Positions 37,683 through 47,088 of a stretch of 64,000 bases of DNA are shown piece by piece. Source of the DNA: Flavobacterium panacis (GTDB taxonomy: Bacteria > Bacteroidota > Bacteroidia > Flavobacteriales > Flavobacteriaceae); assembly GCF_024649945.1 (NCBI RefSeq), contig NZ_JANKMS010000006.1:124001-188000 (forward strand), in the 5' to 3' direction. The position numbers and the translations under genes are program-made. Position 1 is the stretch's first letter; each line of letters starts with the position of its first letter. The notes below the pieces were generated by a model. The model saw nothing but the letters and a program-made list of their open reading frames with translations, searched no databases and was not told where the DNA came from.

Positions 37683-39548
37683 ATGATTACTTTCCAAAAC
37701 ATAAAAACCAACATCATCACTACAGCCACAATTCTTTTAGTTGGTACAGCTGTAAATGCTCAAAACGACACAGTGCGTTATGTTGGTAAAACACTTTCAA
37801 ACATCGATTACCATCACGGAATGTTAAGTCCAGCAGTTGGAGTTCACGCCACACAAATCATGCGTGCAAGCCGTGAACATCCAGAAAAAGCTGATGGTTT
37901 TGGATGGACGTACAATCACCAGCCGATGATGGCGTATTGGAATAATACATTTTATCTGCATTATTTAAGCGATCCTTCGGGAGAACATATTCCGCCAAGT
38001 CAGACTTTAATTATGAGTTCTAAAGACGGAGTAACTTGGACAAAACCAGAAGTTATTTTCCTAATTTACAGAATTCCTGACGGATGGAAAAAAGATGGAG
38101 TAGAAGGCGTTGCCAAAGATTTGGATGCGATTATGCACCAAAGAATGGGCTTTTATACGTCAAAAGACAAACGACTTTTTGCTTTAGCTTATTACGGAAT
38201 TGCGATGGATGAAAAAGACGATCCAAACGACGGAAAAGGAATTGGACGTGTGATTCGTGAAATCAAAAAAGACGGAAGTTTTGGCGAGATCTATTTCATC
38301 AGATACAATAAAACTTGGGACAAATCGAAATCGAAATTCCCATTTTATACAACATCAAAAGACAAGGGATTCAAAAAAGCTTGCGAAGAAATCTTATCTA
38401 ATCCGTTGATGTTACAGCAATGGGTAGAAGAAGCCGATCGCGATGATGAATTGATTCCGTTACAGAAACCGTACAAAGCATTTAGTTATTATCATTTAGC
38501 AAACGGAAATGTAGTTGGTTTATGGAAACATGCTTTAACTTCAATCAGTAGAGACGGGGGAAAATCTTGGGATTATATGCCTTTGCGTGCGCCAGGTTTT
38601 GTAAACAGCAATGCTAAAATCTGGGGACAAAAGACATCAGACAATCGTTATGCAACGCTTTACAATCCTTCAGAATATCGTTGGCCTTTGGCAATTTCGA
38701 CAAGTGATGACGGATTGAATTATAAAGATTTATTGTTAGTTCACGGCGAAGTTAGTCCGATGCGTTATGGAGGAAACTATAAATCTGCCGGTCCTCAATA
38801 CGTACGCGGAATCACAGAAGGAGACGGAACTCCGCCAGACGGAAAAATTTGGGTGGGATATAGTGTGAACAAAGAAGATATTTGGGTAGCTTCGATTCCA
38901 GTTCCAGTTACTTCGGTGGTGACAGAACACGCAAATGATGTTTTCAATAATCTTCCAAACGGAGAAGAATTGAAACTTTGGAATACCTACGATCTTTCTT
39001 GGGCATCTACAAAAATCGAAAAGAAAGCCGATGGTAAAAAATGGCTGACTTTAAGAGATCAGGATTATTTTGATTATTCTCGTGCGGAAAGAGTTATTCC
39101 TTTCACATCAAAATTAGAAGCTGTTTTCACGGTAATGCCAGAACAGAATAATCATGGTTTATTGCAGATTGAATTTCAAAATAAACAAGGTTTGCCATCC
39201 GTAAGATTGACTTTCGACAGCGACGGACAATTGAAAGTAAAAACCGGAGCTCGTTTCAATACAATAGCTAAATATGAAGCAAACAAAACATATAAAGTTG
39301 TTGTAAAATTAGATGCTAAAAACCGTCAATACACAGTAAAAGTAAACGACGAGAAAGAATCAACAAAGATATTTTACGCGCCAACAGATGGTTTCGAGCG
39401 AATTATGTTCCGAACAGGAGAACAAAGACATAATCCAAATCCAGACACAGCGCCAGACACAGACGATTACGACGACTTGCCTCAAACCGGAAAACAAATC
39501 CCAGAAGCAGTATTCAATATCGAATCTTTGGTAACTAAAAAATTATAA
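37683..39548 (+). CDS. Sialidase-fold protein with C-terminal jelly roll
   Basis: The 621-residue secreted protein has a signal ending in VNAQ, an N-terminal propeller with Asp-box motifs SKDGVTW (113-119) and SRDGGKSW (290-297), and a C-terminal sandwich of concanavalin type (about 435-560). Databases usually call such proteins exo-alpha-sialidase. Sialic acid is not expected in pectin. RG-II does contain the related ulosonic acids Kdo and Dha, so hydrolysis or elimination at such a residue is possible. That is inference; I cannot assign a CAZy family. Confidence 0.6.
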   Translation: MITFQNIKTNIITTATILLVGTAVNAQNDTVRYVGKTLSNIDYHHGMLSPAVGVHATQIMRASREHPEKADGFGWTYNHQPMMAYWNNTFYLHYLSDPSGEHIPPSQTLIMSSKDGVTWTKPEVIFLIYRIPDGWKKDGVEGVAKDLDAIMHQRMGFYTSKDKRLFALAYYGIAMDEKDDPNDGKGIGRVIREIKKDGSFGEIYFIRYNKTWDKSKSKFPFYTTSKDKGFKKACEEILSNPLMLQQWVEEADRDDELIPLQKPYKAFSYYHLANGNVVGLWKHALTSISRDGGKSWDYMPLRAPGFVNSNAKIWGQKTSDNRYATLYNPSEYRWPLAISTSDDGLNYKDLLLVHGEVSPMRYGGNYKSAGPQYVRGITEGDGTPPDGKIWVGYSVNKEDIWVASIPVPVTSVVTEHANDVFNNLPNGEELKLWNTYDLSWASTKIEKKADGKKWLTLRDQDYFDYSRAERVIPFTSKLEAVFTVMPEQNNHGLLQIEFQNKQGLPSVRLTFDSDGQLKVKTGARFNTIAKYEANKTYKVVVKLDAKNRQYTVKVNDEKESTKIFYAPTDGFERIMFRTGEQRHNPNPDTAPDTDDYDDLPQTGKQIPEAVFNIESLVTKKL

Positions 39549-39557
39549 AAAAAGATA

Positions 39558-39688
39558 GCCACGAATTCACGAATTATTTTTACCATAGAAACGTAATTTA
39601 TTATGTGATTTCACAAATTAATAATTCGGTTTAAAATCCGAGAAATTAAACACAAAGATGAATTTGAGTTAATTCGTGAATTCGTGGC
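39558..39688. repeat. Inverted repeat, family F
   Basis: GCCACGAATTCACGAATTA (39558-39576) and TAATTCGTGAATTCGTGGC (39670-39688) are perfect 19-base arms around a 93-base interior. A family A half (AATCTGCAAAATCTGCGAGA, about 39711-39730) follows. A GTG in the right arm gives a false start at 39676. Confidence 0.88.
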
Positions 39689-39756
39689 GAAAAAAAATAA
39701 ATCAGCTCAATCTGCAAAATCTGCGAGAAACAAAATTAGCAGACAAACAAGTAAAG

Positions 39757-42537
39757 ATGAAGAATTTTAAAAACATTGTATTAGCATTTTCTCTTTTGGT
39801 AACCTTAGTTTCTAAAGGACAAATTCTGCCTGTACGTTTAACAACAGAAATGGCTAAAAATCCATTAGCAGTTGTAGAGAATCAACCAAAATTTAGCTGG
39901 CAATTAGTTTCAAAAGAATCTGATGCATCGCAAGTCGCTTATTTGATTTTAGTAGCTTCTTCGGAAGAAAAACTAAAAATGGACGATGGCGATATTTGGA
40001 ACAGCGGAAGAGTTAATACCGATAAAAACTTGCACATTGTTTACAACGGAAAACCATTAAAAAATGAAACCAAATATTTCTGGAAAGTAAAAGTTTGGAA
40101 TCAAGATGGAAAAATTTCTAAATGGAGTAGAAATGCTTCTTTTAGAACAGCGCTGTTAGTATCAGATTTAAACCCAACTTGGATTGGTGCGATTACAAAA
40201 GCAGACAGTCATTTGCCTGAAGGAAGAACGTATCATACAGCGACTTTCAACAGAGAAAAAAAGAATTCGTTTATCAATGCTTCAGATTCTTTGGCGCGCA
40301 GAAGTATTATGTTGCGTAAACCTTTCGAAGTAGAAAAAGCAGTCAAAGAAGCGGTTGTTTATATTTCTGGTTTAGGACATTACGAATTGACTATCAACGG
40401 AAAAAAAGTAGGGAATAGCCAATTTGCACCACTTTGGACAGATTATGATAAAACGGTTAATTACAATGTTTACGAATTAAGCGCAAAAGATTTTCAAAAA
40501 GGCGATAACGTAATTGGCGTTCTGTTAGGAAACGGAATGTACAATACGCTGGCTGAAAGATATACCAAATTTTTCGTGAGTTTTGGTCCGCCGACTTTAT
40601 TCTTCAAAATGAAAATCAAATACAATGATGGTTCAGAAGAAATTGTAAAATCAGATGGAAGTTGGAAATACAGCAAAAGTCCGATTACTTATAATAGTAT
40701 TTTTGGTGGAGAAGATTACAATTCTAACCTAGAACAAAAAAACTGGAATAAAAAAGGTTTCAAAGATAGAGATTGGAAAAAAGTAGTTATTCAAGAAGCT
40801 CCAAAAGGAGTTTTAAGACCGCAGACTGCACCGCCAGTTACAATCCAAAAAGAATATGAAGTTAAAACCGTAAAAGAGTTGAAACCAAATTTCTATGTTT
40901 TTGACATGGGACAAAATCTTTCTGGATTTCCAACCATCAAAGTAAAAGGAAAAAGAGGACAATCGATTCGTGTTTGGGTTGCGGAAGGATTAAATGAAGA
41001 AGGCACAATTGCGCAGGGAAGATCTGGAAAACCTTATTATTACGATTATACTTTAAAAGGAAATGGAGTAGAAGAATGGACACCAAAATTCAGTTTCTAC
41101 GGTTATCAATATGTTCAAGTTGAAAACATTAATTATAAAGACACTAAGAATAAAGATCTTCCAACTTTAGTAGATTTAAAATCGAATTTCATTTACAATT
41201 CAGCTGGAGAAGCGGGAAGTTTTGCATGTTCAAACGAGATTTTTAATAAAACGCACGAGTTGATTAACAACTCGATAAAAAGTAATTTTCAAAGCGTTTT
41301 CACTGATTGTCCACAAAGAGAAAAATTAGGATGGCTAGAAGAAATTCAGTTGAATGGTCCAGGTTTAATGTTCAATTATAACTTGCAGACTTTTCTTCCT
41401 GCAACAATGCAGAACATTTCAGATTCACAAAGAGACAACGGTTTAATTCCGACGATTGTTCCAGAATATGTGATTTTTGGCGGCGATTTTACAGATTCTC
41501 CAGAATGGGGAGTTACAGGTGTGATTTTGCCTTGGATGTATTACGAATATTACGGAGACGCTTCATTATTAGAGAAATATTTTCCAATCATGAAAAAGTA
41601 TGTCGATTATCTAGAAACAAAATCTACCAATCACATCGTTTCTCACGGATTAGGCGATTGGTACGATTACGGAACCCATGCAGCTGGATATTCAAAAAAC
41701 AGTCCGATTGCACTTTCGGCGACTTCACATTATTATTACGGAGCGTATTTGACAGCTAAAGCGGCTAAATTGTTAGGCAAGACCGATGATTTTGAGAAAT
41801 ACGAAACATTGGCTTCTGAAATAAAAACAGCTTTCAACAAAGAATTTTTCAATCCAGAAACGAAACAATACGGAACGAACAGTCAGTTTAGTAATTCGGT
41901 TCCAGTTTTTATGAATATCGTAGAACCGCAGTACAAAGAAGCGGTAATGCAGAATTTACTGGCTGACATCAAAGAAAAAGGAGATCGTTTGACAACGGGA
42001 GATGTTGGAAATCGTTACTTATTTCAAACTTTAGCAAGAAATGGCGAAAACGAAACCATGTACAGAATGCACAATCATTATGATGCGCCGGGTTATGGTT
42101 TTCAGATTAAATTTGGCTTGACCACTTTAACCGAACAATGGGATCCGAGAAAAGGAAATTCATGGAATCACTTTATGTTAGGACAAATTGAAGAATGGTT
42201 TTACCAAAGTTTAGCCGGAATTATGTCTGATCCTGAAAAACCAGGTTTCAAGCATTTCTTCATTCAGCCGGAAGTAGTTGGCGATATGACTTTCGCGAAA
42301 GCGGATTATCAATCGGTTTATGGAAAAATTGCTTCTTCTTGGGAGAAAAAAGACGGCAAATTTATCTTGAATGTTCAAATTCCTGTGAATACAACAGCAA
42401 CAATAAAATTGCCTGTTTCTAAAGATTCTGAAATAAAAATCGATGATAAAAAGGTTAGAGCAGGTTTTAATGAAAAAGATAAAAAACCGGTTTTAGAATT
42501 GGGTTCAGGAACTTATACAATAGAATGTAAGTTGTAA
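39757..42537 (+). CDS. GH78 alpha-L-rhamnosidase (DCPQREKLGW subgroup)
   Basis: The secreted enzyme of about 926 residues has the GH78 plan: N-terminal beta-domains (NPLAVVENQPKFSWQL; WFYINGxK-like YELTINGKKVG), the (alpha/alpha)6 barrel and a C-terminal sandwich. The signature TDCPQREKLGWLEE gives Glu522 (from this ATG) as candidate general acid. The spacing after DCPQR is one residue shorter than in the second GH78 here. ATG 39757 precedes a normal signal peptide; the upstream GTG 39676 is in a repeat. It would release terminal alpha-L-rhamnose. Confidence 0.9.
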   Translation: MKNFKNIVLAFSLLVTLVSKGQILPVRLTTEMAKNPLAVVENQPKFSWQLVSKESDASQVAYLILVASSEEKLKMDDGDIWNSGRVNTDKNLHIVYNGKPLKNETKYFWKVKVWNQDGKISKWSRNASFRTALLVSDLNPTWIGAITKADSHLPEGRTYHTATFNREKKNSFINASDSLARRSIMLRKPFEVEKAVKEAVVYISGLGHYELTINGKKVGNSQFAPLWTDYDKTVNYNVYELSAKDFQKGDNVIGVLLGNGMYNTLAERYTKFFVSFGPPTLFFKMKIKYNDGSEEIVKSDGSWKYSKSPITYNSIFGGEDYNSNLEQKNWNKKGFKDRDWKKVVIQEAPKGVLRPQTAPPVTIQKEYEVKTVKELKPNFYVFDMGQNLSGFPTIKVKGKRGQSIRVWVAEGLNEEGTIAQGRSGKPYYYDYTLKGNGVEEWTPKFSFYGYQYVQVENINYKDTKNKDLPTLVDLKSNFIYNSAGEAGSFACSNEIFNKTHELINNSIKSNFQSVFTDCPQREKLGWLEEIQLNGPGLMFNYNLQTFLPATMQNISDSQRDNGLIPTIVPEYVIFGGDFTDSPEWGVTGVILPWMYYEYYGDASLLEKYFPIMKKYVDYLETKSTNHIVSHGLGDWYDYGTHAAGYSKNSPIALSATSHYYYGAYLTAKAAKLLGKTDDFEKYETLASEIKTAFNKEFFNPETKQYGTNSQFSNSVPVFMNIVEPQYKEAVMQNLLADIKEKGDRLTTGDVGNRYLFQTLARNGENETMYRMHNHYDAPGYGFQIKFGLTTLTEQWDPRKGNSWNHFMLGQIEEWFYQSLAGIMSDPEKPGFKHFFIQPEVVGDMTFAKADYQSVYGKIASSWEKKDGKFILNVQIPVNTTATIKLPVSKDSEIKIDDKKVRAGFNEKDKKPVLELGSGTYTIECKL

Positions 42538-42545
42538 TCGGAATT

Positions 42546-42587
42546 ATGAGTTATGAGTTATGAGTTATGAGTTATGAGTTATGAATT
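42546..42587. repeat. Tandem 7-base repeat (ATGAGTT)n
   Basis: Five exact copies of ATGAGTT and one ATGAATT follow the GH78 stop codon directly. A 7-base unit does not hold one reading frame between neighbouring copies. It is likely a slippage-prone microsatellite. Confidence 0.85.
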
Positions 42588-42615
42588 GTAGGTAGGCTCA
42601 GAAAAAATAAAAATC

Positions 42616-42746
42616 AATTGCCTCCAGTTTTAACTGGAGGTTTCAAAATAAAGCAAGTCAGAAGGCTTCAGCCAAATGAGTAAGTTCGGCTAAAGCCAAT
42701 TTTTGAAAATCAATTTGTTTTCCTCCAGTTAAAACTGGAGGCAATT
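42616..42746. repeat. Nested hairpin element, family G
   Basis: Perfect 25-base arms lie at 42616-42640 and 42722-42746, and each arm is itself a hairpin (CCTCCAGTTTTAACTGGAGG at 42621-42640). The interior holds two more small palindromes, GGCTTCAGCC (42664-42673) and GGCTAAAGCC (42689-42698). Confidence 0.88.
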
Positions 42747-42762
42747 CAAAAAACATTTAATA

Positions 42763-44181
42763 ATGAAAAATTTAAAATACATCATCTTAGTTTCCATTTT
42801 CGCTTTGACATTTGCGAATGCACAAAGCACTTCTGATACCAATTTTAGAAAACCGGTATCAGAAACTTTAAAGAAAATCGAAACGCTTTTTAAAGTAACA
42901 ATCAACGATGACAGAGGTTTATTAAAAGGAAAAGAACTGGATTATGCCGATTGGAGAATTGAACCAGGAAATCTGCCGCTTTCGTTGACCAATATTTTGG
43001 CTCCATTCGAATTGATGTATTTCAAACAGCCGGATGGAACGTATATCATTCGTAAATATGAAAACCATAAAGTTTCAGTCGATAAAGGAAAAGAACGCTT
43101 GTTTTACTTAGAAAGCCTTTATTCGACGAAAGAACAATGGGAAAAACGTAAAATGGAGTTAAAAGCTTGTATGATTGAATCATTTGGTTTGGATAAGGCG
43201 CCCCCTACACCGAAATCTAAGCCACTTTTAACTCCAAAGAGAATTTACAAAGATTATAGTGTTGAAAATATAGCTTTGGAAATTTTACCAGGGGTTTACG
43301 CAACGGGTTCGATTTATAAACCGTATCCATTAAATAAAAAAGCAGCTGTTATTCTAACTCCTGACGGACATTTTGGCGACGGAAGATACAGAAAAGACGA
43401 GCAGTACAGATGTGCCATGATGGCCAAAATGGGAGCAATTGTGGTGGGGTATGACTTATTTGCTTGGGGAGAATCATTGTTGCAATTTCCTGAAGAAACG
43501 CACAGAAACAGCATTGCATCTACAGTTCAGGTATTGACAGGAATTCGTTTCTTGGATTATTTGGCAACCGTAAAAAATGCTGATATGACAAGAGTTGGAG
43601 TTACTGGAGGTTCTGGCGGAGGATCGCACACGATGTTTTTAGCAGCGATTGATGACCGAGTAAAAGTTTCAGCTCCAGTTGTAATGGTTTCGTCTCACTT
43701 TTCAGGCGGATGTCCATGCGAAAGCGGACGTGGAATCCACTTGTGCGGAAACGGAACAAACAATGCTGAAATTTCAGCTATGATGGCTCCAAAACCACAA
43801 TTGATTGTTTCGGATGGAAAAGACTGGACATTAGCAGTTCCAGAATTGGAGTTTCCGTTCATTCAAAGAACTTATGAATTATACGGTAAGAAAGATTTGG
43901 TTGAAAATGCTCATTTTGCAAAAGAAGGACACGATTTCGGAATCTCAAAACGTATGGCTCTGTATCCGTTTATGGCAAAATATTTAAATTTAGATTTGAA
44001 TAAAGTAAAGAACGAAAAAGGCGAAATCGACGAATCGACTTGTGTAATTGAACCAAAAGAAAAGCTTTTTGTTTTTGGAGATAAAGGAGAAAAACTGCCG
44101 AAAAATGCTCTAAAAGACATCAACAAATTATATGAAATGTTCGGAGAAAAAAATCTGAAGATTTACGAAACTAAAAAATAG
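42763..44181 (+). CDS. CE19-like alpha/beta-hydrolase esterase with STN-like N-terminal domain
   Basis: The 472-residue secreted protein has an alpha/beta-hydrolase core with Ser284 in VTGGSGGGSHT and His390 in EGHDFG as the likely nucleophile and catalytic His. Cysteines cluster at CPCESGRGIHLC (317-328). Before it, residues about 30-100 (LKKIETLFKVTINDD to GTYIIRKY) look like the short secretin/TonB (STN) domain. The core resembles the pectin methylesterase BT1017 (CE19) of the RG-II system. Deesterification of an RG-II backbone residue is therefore likely but not proven. The stop codon TAG touches the first base of the following repeat. Confidence 0.72.
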   Translation: MKNLKYIILVSIFALTFANAQSTSDTNFRKPVSETLKKIETLFKVTINDDRGLLKGKELDYADWRIEPGNLPLSLTNILAPFELMYFKQPDGTYIIRKYENHKVSVDKGKERLFYLESLYSTKEQWEKRKMELKACMIESFGLDKAPPTPKSKPLLTPKRIYKDYSVENIALEILPGVYATGSIYKPYPLNKKAAVILTPDGHFGDGRYRKDEQYRCAMMAKMGAIVVGYDLFAWGESLLQFPEETHRNSIASTVQVLTGIRFLDYLATVKNADMTRVGVTGGSGGGSHTMFLAAIDDRVKVSAPVVMVSSHFSGGCPCESGRGIHLCGNGTNNAEISAMMAPKPQLIVSDGKDWTLAVPELEFPFIQRTYELYGKKDLVENAHFAKEGHDFGISKRMALYPFMAKYLNLDLNKVKNEKGEIDESTCVIEPKEKLFVFGDKGEKLPKNALKDINKLYEMFGEKNLKIYETKK

Positions 44182-44394
44182 CCACGAATTACACGAATTG
44201 GCACGAATTGTTTTTTTTGCCACAGATTAAAAAGATTAAAGGATTTCCACTGATTAAAATCTGTTTGATCTCCTAAATCTGCGGGAGAATTTTTTACTCT
44301 CGCAGATTCAGTAGATAAAAATAATCCCTTTAATCTTTTTAATCTGTGGCAAAGAATAAAAAAGAAATTAGTGCGAATTAGTGTAATTCGTGGC
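44181..44394. repeat. Triple-nested palindromic repeat (families F, M, A)
   Basis: Three inverted repeats sit inside one another. The outer F arms are 44181-44209 and 44366-44394 (26 of 29 pairs match). The middle M arms are 44217-44245 and 44323-44352 (TTGCCACAGATTAAAAAGAT, perfect for 26 bases). The inner A arms are 44276-44288 and 44298-44308. The order is symmetric about the centre. A GTG in the outer right arm (44390) is a false start for the GH95 gene. Confidence 0.9.
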
Positions 44395-44410
44395 GAAAAA
44401 AAATATAAGT

Positions 44411-46861
44411 ATGAAGTTAAAATTTAAATTAATAGCAATCTGTTTTGGAATTTTTTCGTTTGCTGCAACGGCACAAAACGACTTAAAATTATGGTACGAT
44501 AAACCAGCAGCAATCTGGAACGAAGCTTTACCATTAGGTAACGGACGTTTGGGCGCAATGGTTTTTGGTGATCCAGCGGTTGAGCGTCTGCAATTGAACG
44601 AAGAAACCATTTGGGCAGGTTCTCCAAACAGCAATGCACATACAAAATCAATTGAAGCTTTGCCAAAAGTAAGACAGCTTATTTTTGACGGAAAATTTGA
44701 TGAAGCGCAAGATTTGGCTACGAAAGATATCATGTCGCAGACCAATGATGGAATGCCGTATCAGACTTTTGGAAGCGTTTATATTTCATTCAATGGACAT
44801 CAAAAATATACGGATTATTACAGAGATTTAGGCATCAGCAATGCTACGGCTAAAGTAAAATACAAAGTAAATGGCGTTGAATTTACAAGAGAAATTCTAA
44901 CCGCATTTTCAGATCAAGTTATTGTGGTAAAACTTTCTGCAAATAAACCAGGTCAGATTACTTGTAATGTTTTCATGAACAGTCCGATTGATAAAACGGT
45001 GGCTTCAACAGAAGGAAATCAGATTATACTTTCTGGAACAGGAACGAACTTTGAAAATGTAAAAGGAAAAGTAAAATTTCAAGGAAGACTTACAGCTAAA
45101 AACAAAGGCGGAGAAATCGATGCAAGCAATGGTGTTTTGAGCATCAACAAAGCTGATGAAGTGGTTTTATATATTTCGATTGCAACAAACTTCAAAAACT
45201 ACCAGGATATTTCTGGAGATGAAATTGTAAAAAGTAAAGATTATTTAGCGAAAGCTGAAGTGAAAGATTTTGAGACGATTAAGAAAGCACACGTTGATTA
45301 TTACCAAAAATTTTTCAACAGAGTTTCTTTAGATTTAGGTTCGAATGATTTGATTAAGAAACCAACAAACGAGAGAATTAGAGATTTCTCTAAACAATTC
45401 GATCCGCAATTGGCAGCTTTGTATTTCCAGTTTGGACGTTATCTTTTAATTTCAAGTTCTCAGCCGGGCGGACAGCCAGCGAATTTACAAGGAATTTGGA
45501 ACGATATGGTTACGCCGCCTTGGGACAGTAAATACACGACAAACATTAATGCTGAAATGAATTACTGGCCAGCGCAAGTGACGAATCTTCAGGAAATGCA
45601 CGAACCGTTTGTTCAAATGGCAAAAGAATTAAGTGTAACTGGAGCAGAAACGGCTAGAATGATGTACAATGCCAGCGGATGGGTTTTGCATCATAATACC
45701 GATATTTGGCGTGTAACCGCTCCAGTAGATTCAGCTGCTTCGGGAATGTGGCCGACAGGTGGTGCTTGGGTTTGTCAGGATTTATGGGAAAGATATTTAT
45801 ATACAGGAGATAAAAAATATTTGGCAGAAATTTATCCGATCATGAAAGGCGCTGCTGATTTCTTTTTGGATTTTATGATTGTAGATCCAAACACAGGATA
45901 TTTGGTTGTCGTTCCATCAAGTTCTCCTGAAAATACGCACGCTGGGGGAACAGGAAAAGCAACAATCGCATCAGGAACAACGATGGATAATCAGTTGATT
46001 TTTGATTTGTTTACGCATGTTATGGAAGCTTCTGCATTGGTTTCACCAGATGCTGCTTATGTAAAAAAAGTAAGCGATGCTTTGGCAAAAATGCCTCCAA
46101 TGAAAGTTGGAAAACACAATCAATTGCAAGAATGGCAGGATGATTGGGATAATCCTAAAGACAATCACAGGCACGTTTCGCATTTGTACGGCTTGTATCC
46201 GAGTAATCAGATTTCGCCAATCAAAACACCAGAATTATTTCAAGCGGCCAAACAATCGTTGATTTACAGAACAGACGAATCTACAGGCTGGTCAATGGGT
46301 TGGAAAGTGAATCTGTGGGCGAGATTATTAGATGGAAATCATGCTTATAAATTGATTCAAGATCAATTGCATTTAGTTACAGCAGATCAGAGAAAAGGAG
46401 GAGGAACATATCCGAATATGTTAGATGCGCATCAGCCTTTTCAAATTGATGGAAACTTTGGTTGTACAGCAGGTTTTGCCGAAATGTTGATGCAAAGTCA
46501 GGAAGATGCAATTCAGTTATTGCCTGCTTTACCAACAGTTTGGAAAGACGGAAGCATAAAAGGTTTAGTCGCAAGAGGTGGTTTCGTAATTGATATGACT
46601 TGGAAAAACAATAAAGTTTCGACTTTAAAAATATATTCGAAAATTGGTGGAAACTGTCGATTGAAAGTAGAAAATACTTTGAGTGGTTCTTCAATTAAAA
46701 AAGCAAAAGGAAAAAACACAAATCCGTTGTTTTATGATGTTGAAGTAAAGAAGCCAATTATTTCAAGTGAAGCAAAACTAGAAAAAGTAAAACTGCCTAA
46801 TTACAATATTTACGATGTGAATATGAAAGCAGGGCAGACGTATACTTTTACGGGAAAGTAA
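44411..46861 (+). CDS. GH95 alpha-L-fucosidase / alpha-L-galactosidase
   Basis: The secreted enzyme of about 816 residues matches GH95. The N-terminal domain has EALPLGNGRLGAMVFG, and the toroid carries Asn378 and Asn380 in NINAEMNYWPA, Glu574 in QEWQDDW and Asp680 in FQIDGNFG. These correspond to the catalytic Asn421, Asn423, Glu566 and Asp766 of Bifidobacterium AfcA. GH95 removes alpha-1,2-L-fucose, and in RG-II a GH95 removes alpha-L-galactose. Either fits. ATG 44411 is chosen because it lies just outside the repeat and starts the signal peptide. Confidence 0.92.
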   Translation: MKLKFKLIAICFGIFSFAATAQNDLKLWYDKPAAIWNEALPLGNGRLGAMVFGDPAVERLQLNEETIWAGSPNSNAHTKSIEALPKVRQLIFDGKFDEAQDLATKDIMSQTNDGMPYQTFGSVYISFNGHQKYTDYYRDLGISNATAKVKYKVNGVEFTREILTAFSDQVIVVKLSANKPGQITCNVFMNSPIDKTVASTEGNQIILSGTGTNFENVKGKVKFQGRLTAKNKGGEIDASNGVLSINKADEVVLYISIATNFKNYQDISGDEIVKSKDYLAKAEVKDFETIKKAHVDYYQKFFNRVSLDLGSNDLIKKPTNERIRDFSKQFDPQLAALYFQFGRYLLISSSQPGGQPANLQGIWNDMVTPPWDSKYTTNINAEMNYWPAQVTNLQEMHEPFVQMAKELSVTGAETARMMYNASGWVLHHNTDIWRVTAPVDSAASGMWPTGGAWVCQDLWERYLYTGDKKYLAEIYPIMKGAADFFLDFMIVDPNTGYLVVVPSSSPENTHAGGTGKATIASGTTMDNQLIFDLFTHVMEASALVSPDAAYVKKVSDALAKMPPMKVGKHNQLQEWQDDWDNPKDNHRHVSHLYGLYPSNQISPIKTPELFQAAKQSLIYRTDESTGWSMGWKVNLWARLLDGNHAYKLIQDQLHLVTADQRKGGGTYPNMLDAHQPFQIDGNFGCTAGFAEMLMQSQEDAIQLLPALPTVWKDGSIKGLVARGGFVIDMTWKNNKVSTLKIYSKIGGNCRLKVENTLSGSSIKKAKGKNTNPLFYDVEVKKPIISSEAKLEKVKLPNYNIYDVNMKAGQTYTFTGK

Positions 46862-46910
46862 TTTTTTGAACCATATAAGTGATGTAAGAAAATATAAAAG
46901 TTAGGTCGTC

Positions 46911-46937
46911 CCTGCAAGGTTTCCAAAACCTTGTAGG
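46911..46937. repeat. Hairpin repeat, family C, with family L half copy upstream
   Basis: CCTGCAAGGTTTCCAAAACC and TTGTAGG form an imperfect-loop hairpin. Just upstream, GAACCATATAAGT (46868-46880) is a half copy of family L, whose full form lies at 62019-62085. Confidence 0.8.
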
Positions 46938-46956
46938 TATGAAATAGCAAGTCTAG

Positions 46957-47056
46957 TTTGTCATTCCGAGGAACGAGGAATCACACTCGAAACTCGCCAG
47001 AAAAGCCAAACTGTGTAGACAAACTAGTGTGATTTCTCCTTCGTCGAAATGACAAA
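46957..47056. repeat. Family B repeat, mismatched arms
   Basis: The left arm TTTGTCATTCCGAGGAACGA is of one subtype and the right arm CCTTCGTCGAAATGACAAA is of another, so the arms pair only at their outer ends. This suggests a recombinant of two subtypes. Confidence 0.8.
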
Positions 47057-47088
47057 ACTGTGAGAAAAAATATAAATTAGAAAAAATC

